From: Hemerocallis citrina
Taxonomy: Eukaryota > Streptophyta > Magnoliopsida > Asparagales > Asphodelaceae
Length of the DNA: 64,000 nt
Assembly: GCA_017893485.1 (NCBI GenBank)
Contig: CM030360.1
Coordinates: 10,652,597-10,716,596, forward strand
Direction of reading: 5' to 3'
Shown here one piece after another: positions 11,367 to 23,670 of the stretch (its first letter is position 1; each line of letters opens with the position of its first letter). A program made the translations under genes and the position numbers. A model generated the notes under the pieces. It was not told where the DNA came from. It did no database searches and was given only the letters and a program-made list of their open reading frames with translations.

Positions 11367-14300
11367 CTAAGGGTCTCTCCCCAGACCCTCTGGGCTCACA
11401 AGAGCCACCTCGAGCCCGGCAGAACGGCTCCGCCCTCCAGCAATCTCATTCCCCAACTTGGGCATAGCCATTGTTGACGTCCCGACAACCGAACTCTGCG
11501 CATCAGCAGGCCTCTCCATCTCTAGAAACATGGTCGGCAAGGAGCCTAAGACAGAGGGGCCTCCTGGCTCTGGACGGCCGAGCCGAGGTCGTCGAACGCC
11601 TAGCAGCACCTTCAGCCTCTGAATCTCCAACTCCTTCTCAACAAAGACCTCACGAAGAACGGATTTGGAGGTCTGATGCCTGGTAGAGGCATCAGATAGA
11701 GCCCAGTTCATCTCGGCACTCCCCCAATCGTGGTCGGCTAGGGCCTTCTTCAGACGACCTGCCTCTAAGCTGAGCTCCTTAGACTTGTTCATAAAATAGT
11801 CCACCGCAGCTTCTCGTTCGCGAGCCTACTTATGATAGCAAATCAACACACTCTCCTTGGACTCTAGCTTATTTCGAAGTTGCCGGACCTCGGTGGAACC
11901 GATCTCGGCCCCGGTAGTCTCGTTCATCTAGCAAAAACAGGGGAGAGGCAATGATTCACTAAGAAACCTTGCTAAAAACAACAAGTCACAGAGGTTTACC
12001 AAAATTTTGTTTTTATAAATTTAAAAATTGTGTTACAAAAAGCGGTGGCCATTCCGCAAAAGGCAAGTACAAATCAAAAAAGAAAGCAAAAATCCTACAC
12101 TACTTTGGCACCTCTTCGACAGCCGGATCACCCCCTGCCTCTTCCTCCAACGAGGGTCCTTCGGAGACTTGTCTTCCTCACCCCCGGAGGTCATGGAAGC
12201 AAGGGAGGTGCCCACCCATAGTTTAGGTGGTCGATCTTGGCCTCTGAGTAGAGGTGCAGGAAGTGCTCCTTGGCTCGGTCGTAGGCATCATCTTGAGTTT
12301 AGATTAGCTAGTCCACAGAGGATATCTCCGGCTCATCATACGCCAACTTTGCCACAGCTCGAACCGGCGTGCCCTCACATGCATGCTGATCCTGCAGAGT
12401 GGCCATCTCTGCTTGAAAGAGCGCATGAGCTCCCTGAGCCACCGTCAGCTCGTCCTTTAGCTTCTTCCCTCTCGGAGGTACCGCTCGACACTCCTCTTCT
12501 CGAGCTGAACCTCCTTATCGAGGCACTTCCTTAGATGTGCCCCGTGCAGCAGTGCCTGGCCGAGGAGAATTGAGTTAGATGCAGAATTCATAAATACTAA
12601 ACACAAAGCAGATAACTAACAAATACTTACCGCGACCTGCACCTGAGCCCACTTCATGTAGGCCGTCTTGGACGTCTTCATCGCCAGAGTCATCCGGTCA
12701 CGCTCCGTGACAAGCTTCTCCGCCACCTCCATCGCGAATGGGCCCTCTGTCAGAGTTTTGCCCTCCTTAACCGCCCAATCCAGGGCAAACGGTCTTAGAC
12801 CCCTCTGACCCACCATTTCCTGGACGTCCAGTCGAAGTCCTGGGGTCCCTGTCTTCAGGACCTCCGTCACCTTCTGACTACTAGAGCTGGGCCCTGGCTC
12901 CTTCACCCCTTTAGACGAATGACTCTTCTTCGAACCCTTCGAAGGCGACTCCGAATATCCTTGGGCCGCCCCCTGGGTGGACCCCACGGCCGGAGCTGCC
13001 TTCTCCTTAGCGGCCTTCTCCTTATCGGCTCTCCTCTTCACGACCAATGCCAGAAGGGCATTCTCGCCTCAAGTTTCTTCGCGTCCATCATTGCAAAAAG
13101 AAAAAAGAAAAAATGTTAACACGAAGGCAAAAAATTAAACAAAGCAGAAACAAAAACATACAAGGGGGCGCTGGGCTTAGTCCGGCTCGGGCCAGATGTA
13201 CTTCTGTGATGCACAGTCAACCGATGTTGTGCCCCTCAAAAATTTTATCCACTTCAGCCCATTCCTTTTCCTTCAAGTCTCTCGGCCTCGGGGGTTTATG
13301 GTTCGGCTTGTAAAAATTCCAAACTATGGGGATTTCCAAAGGCGTCTCGCTTCGGACAATGAGGTACTTCTCCTTCCATGCCTTTATCGAGTCCGGGTGG
13401 CCATGCATCACTTTCTTGTGGGGCCGTGGCGACATATAGAAGATTCACTCCATATCTCCAAGCGAACTCACCCCGAAGACGGCACGAAAATATTTAAGCC
13501 TCAGCTTGATCCCCTTCTCCTTGCACTTTAGGATGAAGCAGACCAGATGCTTTGACAAGTTGGGGCCGTACTGCATCGGACTCAGCTCTCCCCACCTCAG
13601 AACCCTCTTGATAAATGGGTGCAGCAGCAATCTCAGTCCCGAGACGAAAGCATCATCGGGAAACATACAGAAAATCTTCTCCAACTTAGTCATTGGACGA
13701 AGAACGGGGCTTGAAATCAGTAGCTCAAACATCCAAGGAATGAAGTAAGCCGCCCTTAATATGGGCAAGTAGTCCGCCTTCAGCATACACTGGATGTTGT
13801 CCATCTTTATCATGGTCCGATCTGAAGCACGCTCCCCCACAGTAAATTGGACAAGTTCCTCAATGTCGTCAGGATACATCCTTATTGAACCTGGGTTCCT
13901 ATTGGTCAGGGGAGGATCCGCAAGCCCTTCTCTGAGCTCGTCCGGCGTCCACGGACTGTCCAGCAGAATCCACTTTCTTTTCCTCCTACAGGGGCGAGGC
14001 TTCCTCTCCGAAGACAGAATTGACAACGGGGAGCAGAGGTGCGAGACCCATTTCTTCCTCCCCTACCACTCCCTCGGCTCCTCCTTCACTGCCCTCCTGG
14101 TCACCCTCTACCTCGATTCCTTCTTCGCTCCCCTCCTGGTCGCCCTCTTCCTCAATAAGTTCCTCTTCAGACCCCTCCTAGTTGCCCTCTTCCTCAATCA
14201 GTTCCTCCTCAGAACCCTCTTCTGGCATGCGACTTCGGAAAGGGGCCACGTCAAGAACCACATCACTGGCACCCCCGGATACCAGATCCGACTGTTCTTC

Positions 14301-14430
14301 CTCCTTCGAAGTATGGTCATCCAGGGACCAAGATGTCGACCAGTGACTCAACCTCCACCACACCACGACCTGAAGTTCTTTACTCAAAACTGGACTGAGA
14401 GCGTGACATAAGAAAACAGAATACTAACCT
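11367..14430 (-). pseudogene. Antisense extra ORF (aORF) of Tat element, Transposase_28-like, decayed
   Basis: A multi-exon coding region runs opposite to its host element, between the arrays and the 3' LTR, as described for aORFs of plant Tat elements. The N-terminal part (14387-14050) is very acidic with GDQEGSEE repeats. The central part (14026-13217) includes LLLHPFIKRVLRWGELSPMQ, CFILKCKEKGI and a KKVMHGHPDSIKAWKEKYL block, typical of the Transposase_28 'putative gypsy type transposon' family. The 3' parts (13047-12631, about 12540-12100, and 11935-11367) are charged and helical, with LEIQRLKVLLG and AQGAHALFQAEMATLQDQHA. Splice-like sites appear at 12631 (donor) and 11934 (acceptor). 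Defects include TAG at 14178-14180, TGA at 13445-13447, two TAGs in the 12.3-kb part, one TAG near 11828 and at least one frame change near 14026. The biochemical role of the family is unknown. Confidence 0.72.
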
Positions 14431-14837
14431 AATTACCGGAAAATAGGAGGATCATCGTAAAAGTTGTCGCCGACAGCAAAGAGGTGAAAATTCCTGTTAT
14501 GAGAGAGAGTGCAAAGTGGAGAAATGAAGAGAGGGGTGGGGGACTTATAGGAAGGGAGAGAGTCCTCGAATTCTGCAAAAAGATCATCACCATCATCCAA
14601 TCTTGATCATCAAGATCTAACGGCCAAAAGGATCTCCAAAAACCTCGATTTCCATCCCCATGACGTCAGCTTGACACGTAAAATTTCATTTTTACCCTCA
14701 GCCTTGTCAGCTTGTGCAGTGGCTCGGTGTCCTGTGGCAATGGCTCAAGTACTGCACTTTCTTCATTACTAATACTCCCCCTTCCTTCGACAATAGAGGA
14801 GCAAGTTCAGCCTCTTCCATACCAAAGCTTTTCCAAC
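14431..14837. other. Upstream region of the antisense ORF
   Basis: No coding is seen. On the minus strand a TATA-like CCTATAAGT near 14545-14555 is followed by a CT-rich leader (CCCCTCTCTTCATTTCTCC), then ATG near 14455 and a possible GTAATT donor. This could be the aORF promoter; it is inference from spacing only. Confidence 0.35.
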
Positions 14838-15690
14838 AAGATCTGAGGGCTCGGCGCTCGGTTATAACCTCGAGCCATACCAAAGCTTTTCCAACCAGTT
14901 TTGGGGGCTCGGCGCCTGGTTGTAACATTGAGCCATACCCAAGCTTTTCCAACAAGCATTGGAGCTCGGCACTCGGTTGTAACCTCGAGCCATACCCAAG
15001 CTTTTCAAATAAGTTTTGGGGGCTTGGCACTCGGTTGTAACCTCGAGTCATACCCAAGCTTTTCAACATGCATTTGGGCTTGGCGCTTGGCAGTAATCGC
15101 GAGCCATACCCAAGCTTTTCCAACAAGTATTGAGGCTCGGGACTCGGCAGTAACCTCGAGCCATACCCAAGCTTTTCCAACAAACTTCGGTGGCTCGGCG
15201 CTCGGTTGTAACCTCAAGCCATACCAAAGCTTTTCCAACAAGCTCTGGGGGCTTGGCACTCGGTTGTAATCTCGAGCAATACCCAAGCTTTTCCAACAAG
15301 CATTGGGGCTCGGCGCTCGGCAGGATTCTCGAGCCATACCCAAGCATTTCCAACATGCTCTGGGGGCTCGGCGCTCGGTTGTAACCTCGAGCCATACCCA
15401 ATTGTTTTCAATAAGCATTGGGGCTCGAGGCTCGGCAGTAACCTCGAGTTATACTCATGCTTTTCCTACAAGTTTTGGGGGCTCGGCGCTCGGTTGTAAC
15501 CTCGAGCCATACCCAAGCTTTTTCAACAAGTTTTGCGGGATCAGCGTTTGGTTGTAACCTCGAGCCATACCCAAGCTTCTCCAACAAGCATTGGGGCTCG
15601 GTGCTCGGCAGTAACCTCGAGCCATACCCAAGCTTTTCTAATAAGCATTGGGGCTCGGTGCTGGGTAGTAATCTCGAGCTGCCCCCTAGC
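14838..15690. repeat. ~56-bp tandem repeat (about 15 copies)
   Basis: The unit is GGGGCTCGGCGCTCGGTTGT, AACCTCGAGCCATACCCAAG, CTTTTCCAACAAGCATT with variants, each 54-58 bp. Most units hold an inverted pair GGCTCG..CGAGCC about 17 bases apart. Overlapping ORFs on both strands are by-products of the repeat and are not genes. Confidence 0.92.
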
Positions 15691-15960
15691 TTTCATCATA
15701 AGCAGGGGGGCTCGTCTACCGACCCTCGACACTCGGCTAAGCGAGCCCCTACTTTCAACTCTTGATGCTCCCTAGCTTTCATCACAAGTAGGGGCTCATC
15801 GCCCAACCCTCGACACTCGGCTAAGCGAGCCCCTACTTTCGGCTCTCAACGCTCCCTAGCTTTCACCACAAGCAGGAGGGCTCGTCTCCCGACCCTCGAT
15901 GCTCGGCTAAGCGAGCTCCTATTTTTGGCTCTCAACACCCCTCACACTTTCAAAGGGATC
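15668..15960. repeat. ~85-bp tandem repeat (about 3 copies)
   Basis: Units contain CCCTAGCTTTCATCA, AGCAGGGGGGCTCG, CGACCCTCGACACTCGGCTA and AGCGAGCCCCTACTTTC. GGGGCTCG and CGAGCCCC form an 8-bp inverted pair within each unit. From 15961 to 16081 no structure is seen. Confidence 0.85.
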
Positions 15961-16081
15961 CTCTTCATCTTACCCCGCTGGCCTCTCCAGGAAGATACGA
16001 ACCACATTTTCACCATACACACAACTCAGCTCTTCCTACAGAGACAAATCACTCCTCCACGGCTGGATTACCTAGCCCTCC

Positions 16082-16097
16082 AGGAGTGGGGGGCTCC
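16082..16097 (+). promoter_or_regulatory. Polypurine tract of Tat-1
   Basis: AGGAGTGGGGGGCTCC directly precedes the LTR start TGATATGGG. This G-rich form is typical of Tat-type elements, where it primes plus-strand DNA synthesis. Confidence 0.8.
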
Positions 16098-16585
16098 TGA
16101 TATGGGTCAGATGATGTGGCCCCTTCTGGGCCATCGGATCTCCTCAAAACCCGCTCTTCTCTGATCATCTAGTCAACAAAAGTCCAACGGGCCGTTACCG
16201 CCTTAGGTCCACAGGCAAACGGTTCCGACTCAGTCCGCTCAGGTCCCATACCCATTTGTGTCTGCCTATAAATACCAGACCCACTCCTCACTGCAGAAAG
16301 TAATCTCTCTCTCTCCACCTGAACCCTAGCTGCCTAGCACCTTTCTTAGTGACTGACTAGATCGTCGGAGGGCCTGTCGCCGGAACTTTTTCCAGTGTCT
16401 CTAGGCCAATGTGTAGGTACAGAAGATCGAGCCGTGCTGCTAACCTCCGAGCCGAGCCACCAGATCCGGGCCGAGCACCTTGGCCCCTACCTATCAGCAA
16501 CTATCACCGAGCCGCTCCTGCTACCCTAGGTCGGACCGACGCAAGTACTAACGGTTTCCCTTCCACCAAATTACAAGAACTTACA
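16098..16585 (+). repeat. 3' LTR of Tat-1 (about 488 bp)
   Basis: Starts TGATATGGGTC after the polypurine tract. TATAAATA lies at 16267-16274, followed by a CT-rich initiation region and GATCGTCGGAGGGCCTGTCG, a form usual near the U5 of Tat-like LTRs. The end at CTTACA (16585) is a best guess from the TG..CA rule; the target duplication cannot be checked because the 5' end is missing. Confidence 0.65.
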
Positions 16586-18975
16586 CCTTGGTGCAGTCAC
16601 ACCCCAAAAAAGAAACGCATCAAGGACCTAGGGTTAGGTTTTAGGGTTTAAACCTAGACCTAGAGTTTTCTCGGTCTGCGGGTGAGCAACAACCGAGGGT
16701 TGCACAGTGCTAACCCGAGCACTGTGCAAACCCGGGTTGCTATTTGGCTCTCAGGGTTGGGTGTTTGGGCTCGGTTTTCCAGGATTTTTGTGTGTGGGGC
16801 TTGTGTGCTATGGTGGGGGAACACTAGTATACATATAGAAGTGCATATGTATGTATTTAATCTAATATTTATGCGAGATTTGACTGAGTTTTGGTTGAGT
16901 TTCGAAATTGTTAAATTTCATATTTTTGTTGGATCTAGTTCCAAGTTTTTGATATCTCCAAACAATGTTTTGAAGGATATAAATCTACGTTTTTGAGAGA
17001 TTAAATTCTCAGTTTGAGGGACTATTTATTTCAGTTTTTAGAAATGAAAATTTTGAGATCTAATGGAGTATTTTTCAAATTCTAAAAGAGGTAAGTTTCA
17101 GATTTTACGAAAAGTATGAATTTTAGTTTATTGATGATTTGGGCCTTCTATTTTTGTGCAAATGGATTATTAATTTGGCAAAATTTCTATGTTTATGGAT
17201 TAAATATAAACTAAATTTTCCAGAAAATTTAATATTTACTTTTGAATGGACTGTTCTTGAGGATATGAAGGTATAACTTTCAGATTTTGGATAAACGATA
17301 GTTTTCAGAATTTATTGAATTTTAAACCCTTTAATTTAATTTGTTTGAATCCATATTTTTATGGTGAGTTATTTGATATCTGCTGGATTTAAGTTAGTTT
17401 TTCCAGAATTTAATATTGATTTTGGAGTGTACTGTTTTGAAGAAAAAAATCATGTAACTTTCAGATTTTGAGGGAAATAAATATATATTTCTGTAGATGA
17501 AATTCTCAGCTTTTAAGGGTCATATGCTTTAGTTTTGAAAGATAATTATTTCAGAATTTTGAGAGTTATTTTCAGTTTTAAAGAAGTGTAAATTTCAGAT
17601 TTTAGAAACTATAAAATTTCAGATTTCGGGAATGAGATCCCAAATATTTAAGAGATTTGTTTTAGTTGAGATTGAATGAATTTATAGTTGAATTAATTGA
17701 ACTTTACGAATGAATGGGAAGTGAGATTCAAAAGGTTGATTTTAAAGAATTTCCATAAGTTGAATTTGTTTCCATATATGAAAAAACATTTTGTATTATT
17801 GAACCAAGTTGGGTTTGGTTTGAGATTAGGGTTATGTTGTGGACTCTAGAAAGTTAGTGGGGGATTTTTGTGTTGTGAGCACTAGAGGGTAATCAGGACC
17901 CAAAATTACTGGTAGTGAATTAATTGATTGTGGGAATTGGCCAAGAAGGGCTAGTGTTCCTAGTTTTGTGGGTTTAAGTTCGGTAGGGTGGAGCTAGCTC
18001 TAGGTGGCTTAGGTTATTTATATGTATGCATAAGGATAGGCACTAGATGATGATATAATGAAACAAGAGCAAACGTGAGTTATGGACTCCAGGATGATCC
18101 ACGGAGTGAGATAATCCTTAGTATTCCAGGACAATAAATGAAATAGGCCACAAAATGATCCACAGTAGGAATGATCTCCAATATTCCAGAATGAGAGTGA
18201 CGCTCATGGGATATTTGTGCAATGATGGCTCTAGAATGACCCGTGGAGTGAGACAATCCCTAGTATTTCGGGACGATGGATGGAATAGGCCACAGAATGA
18301 TCCACAGAGTGGGATTGGTATCGAGTATTCCAAGGGCGAGAGCCAATACTTGCAAAATGTCTAAATCTCGTAGTAGTCATGGCAGTAGGATGCATAACGG
18401 GGGATTGAACCATATAAAGTGGAGAACGATAAGGACTTGCACCGGACTTATGTAGAATGGGATGCATAGAATCCGACAAGTATGCATTAGAAATCATCGT
18501 GTGCATTGTGTTTTCTTGAACATTATTTTAATGCATTTCTCTTTCGTTTATTTTTTTATACATACTTACTTAGTATAGTTTCACTTGTTGTTTATTGAAT
18601 CTTTCATCGTTGTTTCATCTCATGTTTTGTGGCAAGTTTGTGATTGTGAGACTTTGGAAGGTTGATATTACTATAGTATTGCGTCAGCTGCCTTCAACTG
18701 ACGTCCCCACTCTTCAGTTATTTTGCAGGATTTGCAAGTGAGTTGCCCAAGTAAAGTGGAAGCTTGAATTTGAGATAATTAAAGTTTAAGTGTTGGTTTT
18801 TGTTGTAATAAATGTATTTAATTTTTCTGCTGTGCAAATGTAAGAAAGAACTGATGTAATAAAAAGTTTTAGTTTTTCTCTGTATTTGAGACTGTGTTTG
18901 GATTACATTGAAGTTGATTCTGCAAATTATGCCACTTATTTCTAATTTTATTTATTGAAAATTCGGGGCGCTACA
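16586..18975 (+). mobile_element. Tekay-like LTR, left end missing
   Basis: AT-rich, non-coding sequence ending in TTCGGGGCGCTACA at 18975. It directly abuts the cut copia pol fragment, so this end is a true element border. It shares the block around GAATGGGATGCATAGAATCC (about 18455) with the LTRs at 53600 and, inverted, 7750. No LTR start is seen between Tat-1 and this sequence, so Tat-1 may have inserted within the LTR. TTTAGGG-like triplets at 16629-16652 are too few to be telomeric. The whole 2.4 kb has no credible gene. Confidence 0.65.
18085..18350. repeat. Short diverged repeats around AATGATCCACAG
   Basis: Four diverged units of about 55-65 bp contain ATGATCCAC..GAGTG, ATCCCTAGTATTCC.GGAC and GGAATAGGCCACA. 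They lie inside the LTR, and small ORFs across them on both strands follow from the repetition. Confidence 0.7.
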
Positions 18976-19122
18976 CAAGTAATAGAGCTTCCCGTGTCTA
19001 ACCCCATAACCAATCATCTTACGAGTCCAAATATCCTTAAACACATAATGGGAGGGCCAAAAAATCACAATACAATATAAGACAGTAGTTATTTGAGCAA
19101 CAGATAATAGGTTAAAATTTAA
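18976..19122 (-). pseudogene. Ty1/copia pol fragment (protease/pre-integrase), distal half
   Basis: On the minus strand this 147-bp piece encodes copia-like sequence with LLSVAQIT, IFWPSHYVFKDI and HGKLYYL, the segment between protease and integrase in copia polyproteins. The frame begins exactly at the target duplication of the inserted element (19118-19122) and continues the proximal half at 27715-28238. It is cut on the other side by the LTR ending at 18975, so the rest of pol is displaced or lost. Confidence 0.85.
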
Positions 19123-19322
19123 TGTAACCCCTATTTTTCCAAAAATGTATTTTTGTGTATTTTTTGTATTTTAAAATTTTTGCAAATTATTTTTTTCGGT
19201 TTTCAAATTCTTTTGTCAAAATGTATTTTTTTTGATTTCCTATTAAAATCTATTTTCGACCAATAAATGTATTTGTAACTATTTTAAATAAATACTATTT
19301 CGTAATGCAAATTACATTTTAT

Positions 19323-19384
<62 letters not shown>

Positions 19385-22300
19385 TTTTATTTTTATCAGA
19401 GCACATTTATTAAATAAACCCTATAACCAAACCCATACCCATTTATACTCACCAAACCCATACCCTATTTATAACTTACTTTAAAACCCCTACCCATACC
19501 CATTTATAACCCATACCCAACCCGTAACTTAAGCCCAGACCCATTCTGCATATCCCCTACCCGTTAGTGGCACCCGGACCACTTTTTTCTTCTTTTTCCC
19601 TTGGTAGCCGTCTGTGTGTGCCCCCCCTTCCCTTCTTCAAACCCTAACACCAATACATCCCTATATATATTACAACCATATTGCATACTAGATTTTCCCA
19701 AACCATTGCACCATATATCCGTGCTTCATCTCTCCCGCTTCCTCTCCATCTGCCGTCTCGCGCTCTCTTGCTCTTGGGATTTTATTGCGCAGTGCTCGAG
19801 TGCGCGTGTGGATCGTTCGTGAGTTCGGAGATTTTTCGTTCGCGGGAAATTTCTCCTACTTTTGATTTTCATCGTTCTTCATCTTCAAATCAGGCAAGTA
19901 ACTTGTACTTCAATTCATTTGTTTGATACAAGTCAAAAAGTTCACCTATAGTGTAGTTAGGGTCTAGAGACAACCAAAGATTGTGTTTTTCTTGATGGGT
20001 TTTATTTATATTGTGATAATTTGGCCATAGATGACTCATGACACAAATCTTGATAGGAGAATAATCTAGGAATTGCCCAAGTCTTGATTTTTAGATATGT
20101 ATGTGAATAATGGTATGAATTTGTGTTGGATGAATACCCATGTGAAATAACAGGTGTGGACATGTTAGTAACCCTAAATCATGATGTTTAGCTGCTTGGT
20201 AGGTTGTATTTCAAGTTTGGATGTGTTTGGATCAATATTCTTGAAGTTATGTCGTTTTTGTTTTGAAGTGTGAAATCTGTAAATTCTGGAAGTTCTGTTT
20301 TGATTACTGTTTTCGTCTATGCTAAAGCCAGTATCTTGATTTTGAAATAAAATATGAATTTTAGATAATTTTGTCTATTTTCAAACCCCACTAGTTTTGC
20401 TTGATTTGAATTTCGTACGACTGAGTTACGGCTGTTTTAGTACAGAGGTGTCGATCAATTCCAGATTCAGTTTTTGGTTGATTTTGTTAACAAACTATTT
20501 TCAAGAAATATTCTACACTTATTATCTTGACCCAATATTTTTGTAAGTGTTTCTTTATGAAGTTGGGGACTACCCAGATTTTTGATGAATTTTAAAGATA
20601 AGTTTTATGTGATGTTTCATGCTCGTTTCTAAAATCTACTCATGCTGTATTTTGCTTACTGTTCAGTAAAGAATCCTATATTCACTATGATTCCTTATAC
20701 TGTATGAAAATTCTTTGTGAAATATGAAAGTTAGTAAATTGTGTCTATTTTCATATCATTTTGGCGAAATTGGATTTTGATTCACTGGTTGCGAGATATC
20801 CTAGTTTTCGTACTGCAGTGTTGAGATTTCCAAATTCGTTAAACTATGTTTTCTTGATGCTTTTGTATTTTTGGTGACTGATCTATTCTTGCTGTAATAT
20901 TATGAAACTTTATATTTTGATTCTAAACGTATAGGGGAATACCCCAGATTTTTCCTAAATTTATTTGAAAGGTTTTGATGTTGTTTATCGGACTGAGAAT
21001 TCGTTTTCCTGATTTCTGACTGAACATATTTTCTGCCTTCGAACTTGTTTTGAGTTAAGATGTTGTGAAGTACTATATAACTTAATTATACTCTTTGGAT
21101 TCGTGTGGATGTCTAGTTTCCAGATCCTTTGACGGATTTAAATTTGCATTTCTGCAGCGACAAGAATCACTATTTTAGTACTGATCTGTCATGCTATCCT
21201 GATTATGAACATACCCCATTTTGCTCGTTTATGTCACTGTATATCATCCTTGCATGTTTATTTGTTTTCCTGAACCTAATACTCATTATATCCGTGTTAG
21301 TTTGAAACTATTTCGTACACATTCATGTCTGTTTGATAACCATAATAAAAGTAACCAAGTCGGGGTTTAAGAGAAAGATCGAATAGTGGATAATTCAGAA
21401 ACGTGTACTCGGAAGGGGGCCCGTGTTTTCCATTACTTATGCCATGTTTTATGATTACATGATTCATGCTTGATACTAATTGTTACCACGTGATCATGAC
21501 TACATGACTCGTGCTTGATACTACTTGTTGCCACGTGATCATGATTACATGACTCGTGCTTGATACTTGTTGCCACTTGTTCACGATTACGTGACTCGTG
21601 CTTGATATTTGTTACTTGACTTGTCCCCGAGTATAATTCCCTCTATGGTCCACTATAAAATCTAAAACGTAACTGTTGTGCTGTAGCAACCATCTAGTAT
21701 GGGCTGCATGAAGTATTACCTAGATAGTTATTCACTACAAGACTTGATACATGCTACTTAAACATGATACGTAAACATGATACATGCTTGCTTGATACTG
21801 AACTACATGATACCTGAGACTTGATACCTGACACCTGACACATGATTACATGATACTTGATACTTGATACATGTTACATGATTACCTGTTTACCTGTATA
21901 CCTGTTACCTGATACCTGTTACATGTTGACATGTTTAATTGATTACTTGACACTTGATTCAAGCCATTTATACTTGTTCACTTTGCCATGCTAGTTGCTT
22001 AGTTTTGATATCATGATTATACCATACTAGGTTTGTTATTTAGATTCACTCATTTCCATGTGCTTGTATCCTACATCATTTGTGATCCGTAACTTGCAAT
22101 TGACGGGTACTTGTATTTTTCTTTTCCTCTTTCCTTCATTCGTTGTATTGCAGATTTTGGAGGACAGCTTCCAGACGGTATCGGTGACATGATGTACTAG
22201 ATGCTGGAATTTCGCTATTATTATTCTTGTTGCTTATTTTGGACAATAATTGTATTTTGAGACTTGGAATTATTCTTTTATTTGGGCAGTGTGACCCAGG

Positions 22301-22537
22301 ATTAATTGTGTATTGCAGATCATGACTATTTGAGATTAATATATTTTATTTCAAGTATTCTTGTTGAAATTTGGTTCATATGTGCATGTGGTTGACTTTT
22401 TCTGGCTTTCCGACTCTGATTATATTGTGATATGTTGTAAAGATTCTTGAACAGCTTATGGATGATGAAAATCATTCGTTGGGCTTTTGTCGTGTACTCG
22501 TATTCCGTATTCCTTTTGGGAAGCTGAGGCAGTGACA
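19123..22537 (+). repeat. 5' LTR of the LARD-like element (3415 bp)
   Basis: Starts TGTAACCCC and ends GCAGTGACA. It includes an (AT)n tract at about 19328-19380, a TATATATATT box near 19660 followed by CT-rich sequence, and a region (21400-21960) of short GATACATG/GATACCTG/CATGATTACATGACTCG repeats. It is strongly similar to the 3' LTR over its length, so insertion was fairly recent. Confidence 0.92.
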
Positions 22538-22547
22538 GGATTTTTAG

Positions 22548-22559
22548 TGGTATCAGAGC
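22548..22559 (+). promoter_or_regulatory. Primer binding site, tRNA-Met type
   Basis: TGGTATCAGAGC begins ten bases after the 5' LTR end and is the standard sequence complementary to plant initiator methionine tRNA. Confidence 0.9.
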
Positions 22560-23632
22560 ACCAGGTTTGGCAAATGTATTAGTTTTACTAATATATTAGA
22601 CAAGCTTGGCTCGAACTGGGATCTGCTCAACATTTCACCAACCATACATGCATAAATGAATATGTTATTATCAACATTGATCTGGATACTCGTCTTATTC
22701 CTTTCTTTTTGATCCTTTCTTATTCGATTTTCTTGATTCCTTGTTTCTTCTGTCTCTTTTAGTCGTTATCATTTGTTGATTCCTTATTGGGTATAGTTTC
22801 GTTCTTTCCGTACCCTATATTTCTTTGATTCTTTCGTTCATCTTCATTTGTTGACTCATTTTGAGTATCATGCTAGTTATTCCTTCCCTGCCATGTTCTC
22901 TTCAAATTCTGCTTGTGCCCCTCGTTCTTCTTCCTTCATATTCAATTCTTTGATTTCTTATTTTTCTTTCGTCCCTTGTAGTCATCCTCCTTTGTTGACT
23001 CTTTATTGAGTATAAAATTCATTCTTCTCTTGCCTATATTTTCTTTATATTATATATATTTTTTCGAAGATTTTGTGTATTTCGATTATTATTTGTTATA
23101 TTTTTGATTTTCCATAAAATTATTTTCTAAAAATTTTGTTATTTCGAATAACTGTGTATTTTAATATCACAAATTTCGACTTCGTACTTAAATCGAGCAA
23201 TTAATATCTAAGTACGTGTGAAAGATTGCATCATCTTGTTCATCATTTTGTTACAACTGAATGTCGAGATGGCAAACATGCAACTAGAAGTCAATGGAGG
23301 CAAATTGCAACTAGAATCGGTGAGGCAAAATGTGCAACCAAATATCCAGATAGTAACCTGCAACCTGTTGTCCTGGAGGCAAACCTGTAACTTGATGTCG
23401 AGAAGGCAAGTCTACAGATGGATATAAATGAGGCGAACCCACATCAAAGAATCTCTACTACTACTATTATTATTGTTTTCCTTATTATTATCCTTATTAC
23501 TATTACTATTATTATTACTGTATTTTTCATACTATTTTATTTTTGATGTTTATATTGAATTACTTTAACCAAAATGATGAACCCCAAATTATTTTCTGTC
23601 TTGTATTATTATCCTTACCAGTATTGTTAATA

Positions 23633-23670
<38 letters not shown>

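Larger units (their letters stand above)
10127..16585 (+). mobile_element. Tat-type Ty3/gypsy retrotransposon, 3' portion (Tat-1)
   Basis: The segment has the layout of the 3' part of plant Tat elements. GC-rich tandem arrays and an antisense extra ORF (aORF, 11367-14430 minus) precede a polypurine tract (16082-16097) and a 3' LTR (16098-16585). No gag or pol is present; the left part is lost or displaced where the segment meets the truncated LTR at 10126. Orientation is plus, from the tract-LTR order and the LTR TATA box. Confidence 0.75.

Noticed and set aside
12028..12534. 168-codon plus-strand ORF
   Set aside because: It overlaps, in antisense, the charged helical exon of the Tat-1 antisense gene. 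No domain is recognised and the opposite strand fits the family better.
13794..14411. 205-codon plus-strand ORF
   Set aside because: It lies opposite the acidic part of the antisense Tat gene. Its translation is low-complexity (repeated LLVALFLN) and explained by the GDQEGSEE repeats on the other strand.
14707..15557. Several long ORFs on both strands
   Set aside because: All arise from a 56-bp tandem repeat that keeps frames open by repetition. The translations are repetitive and match no family.
16629..16652. Telomere-like TTAGGGTTAGGTTTTAGGGTT
   Set aside because: Only about three imperfect units; such phrases are common in plant leaders and LTRs, so this is no evidence of an interstitial telomere.
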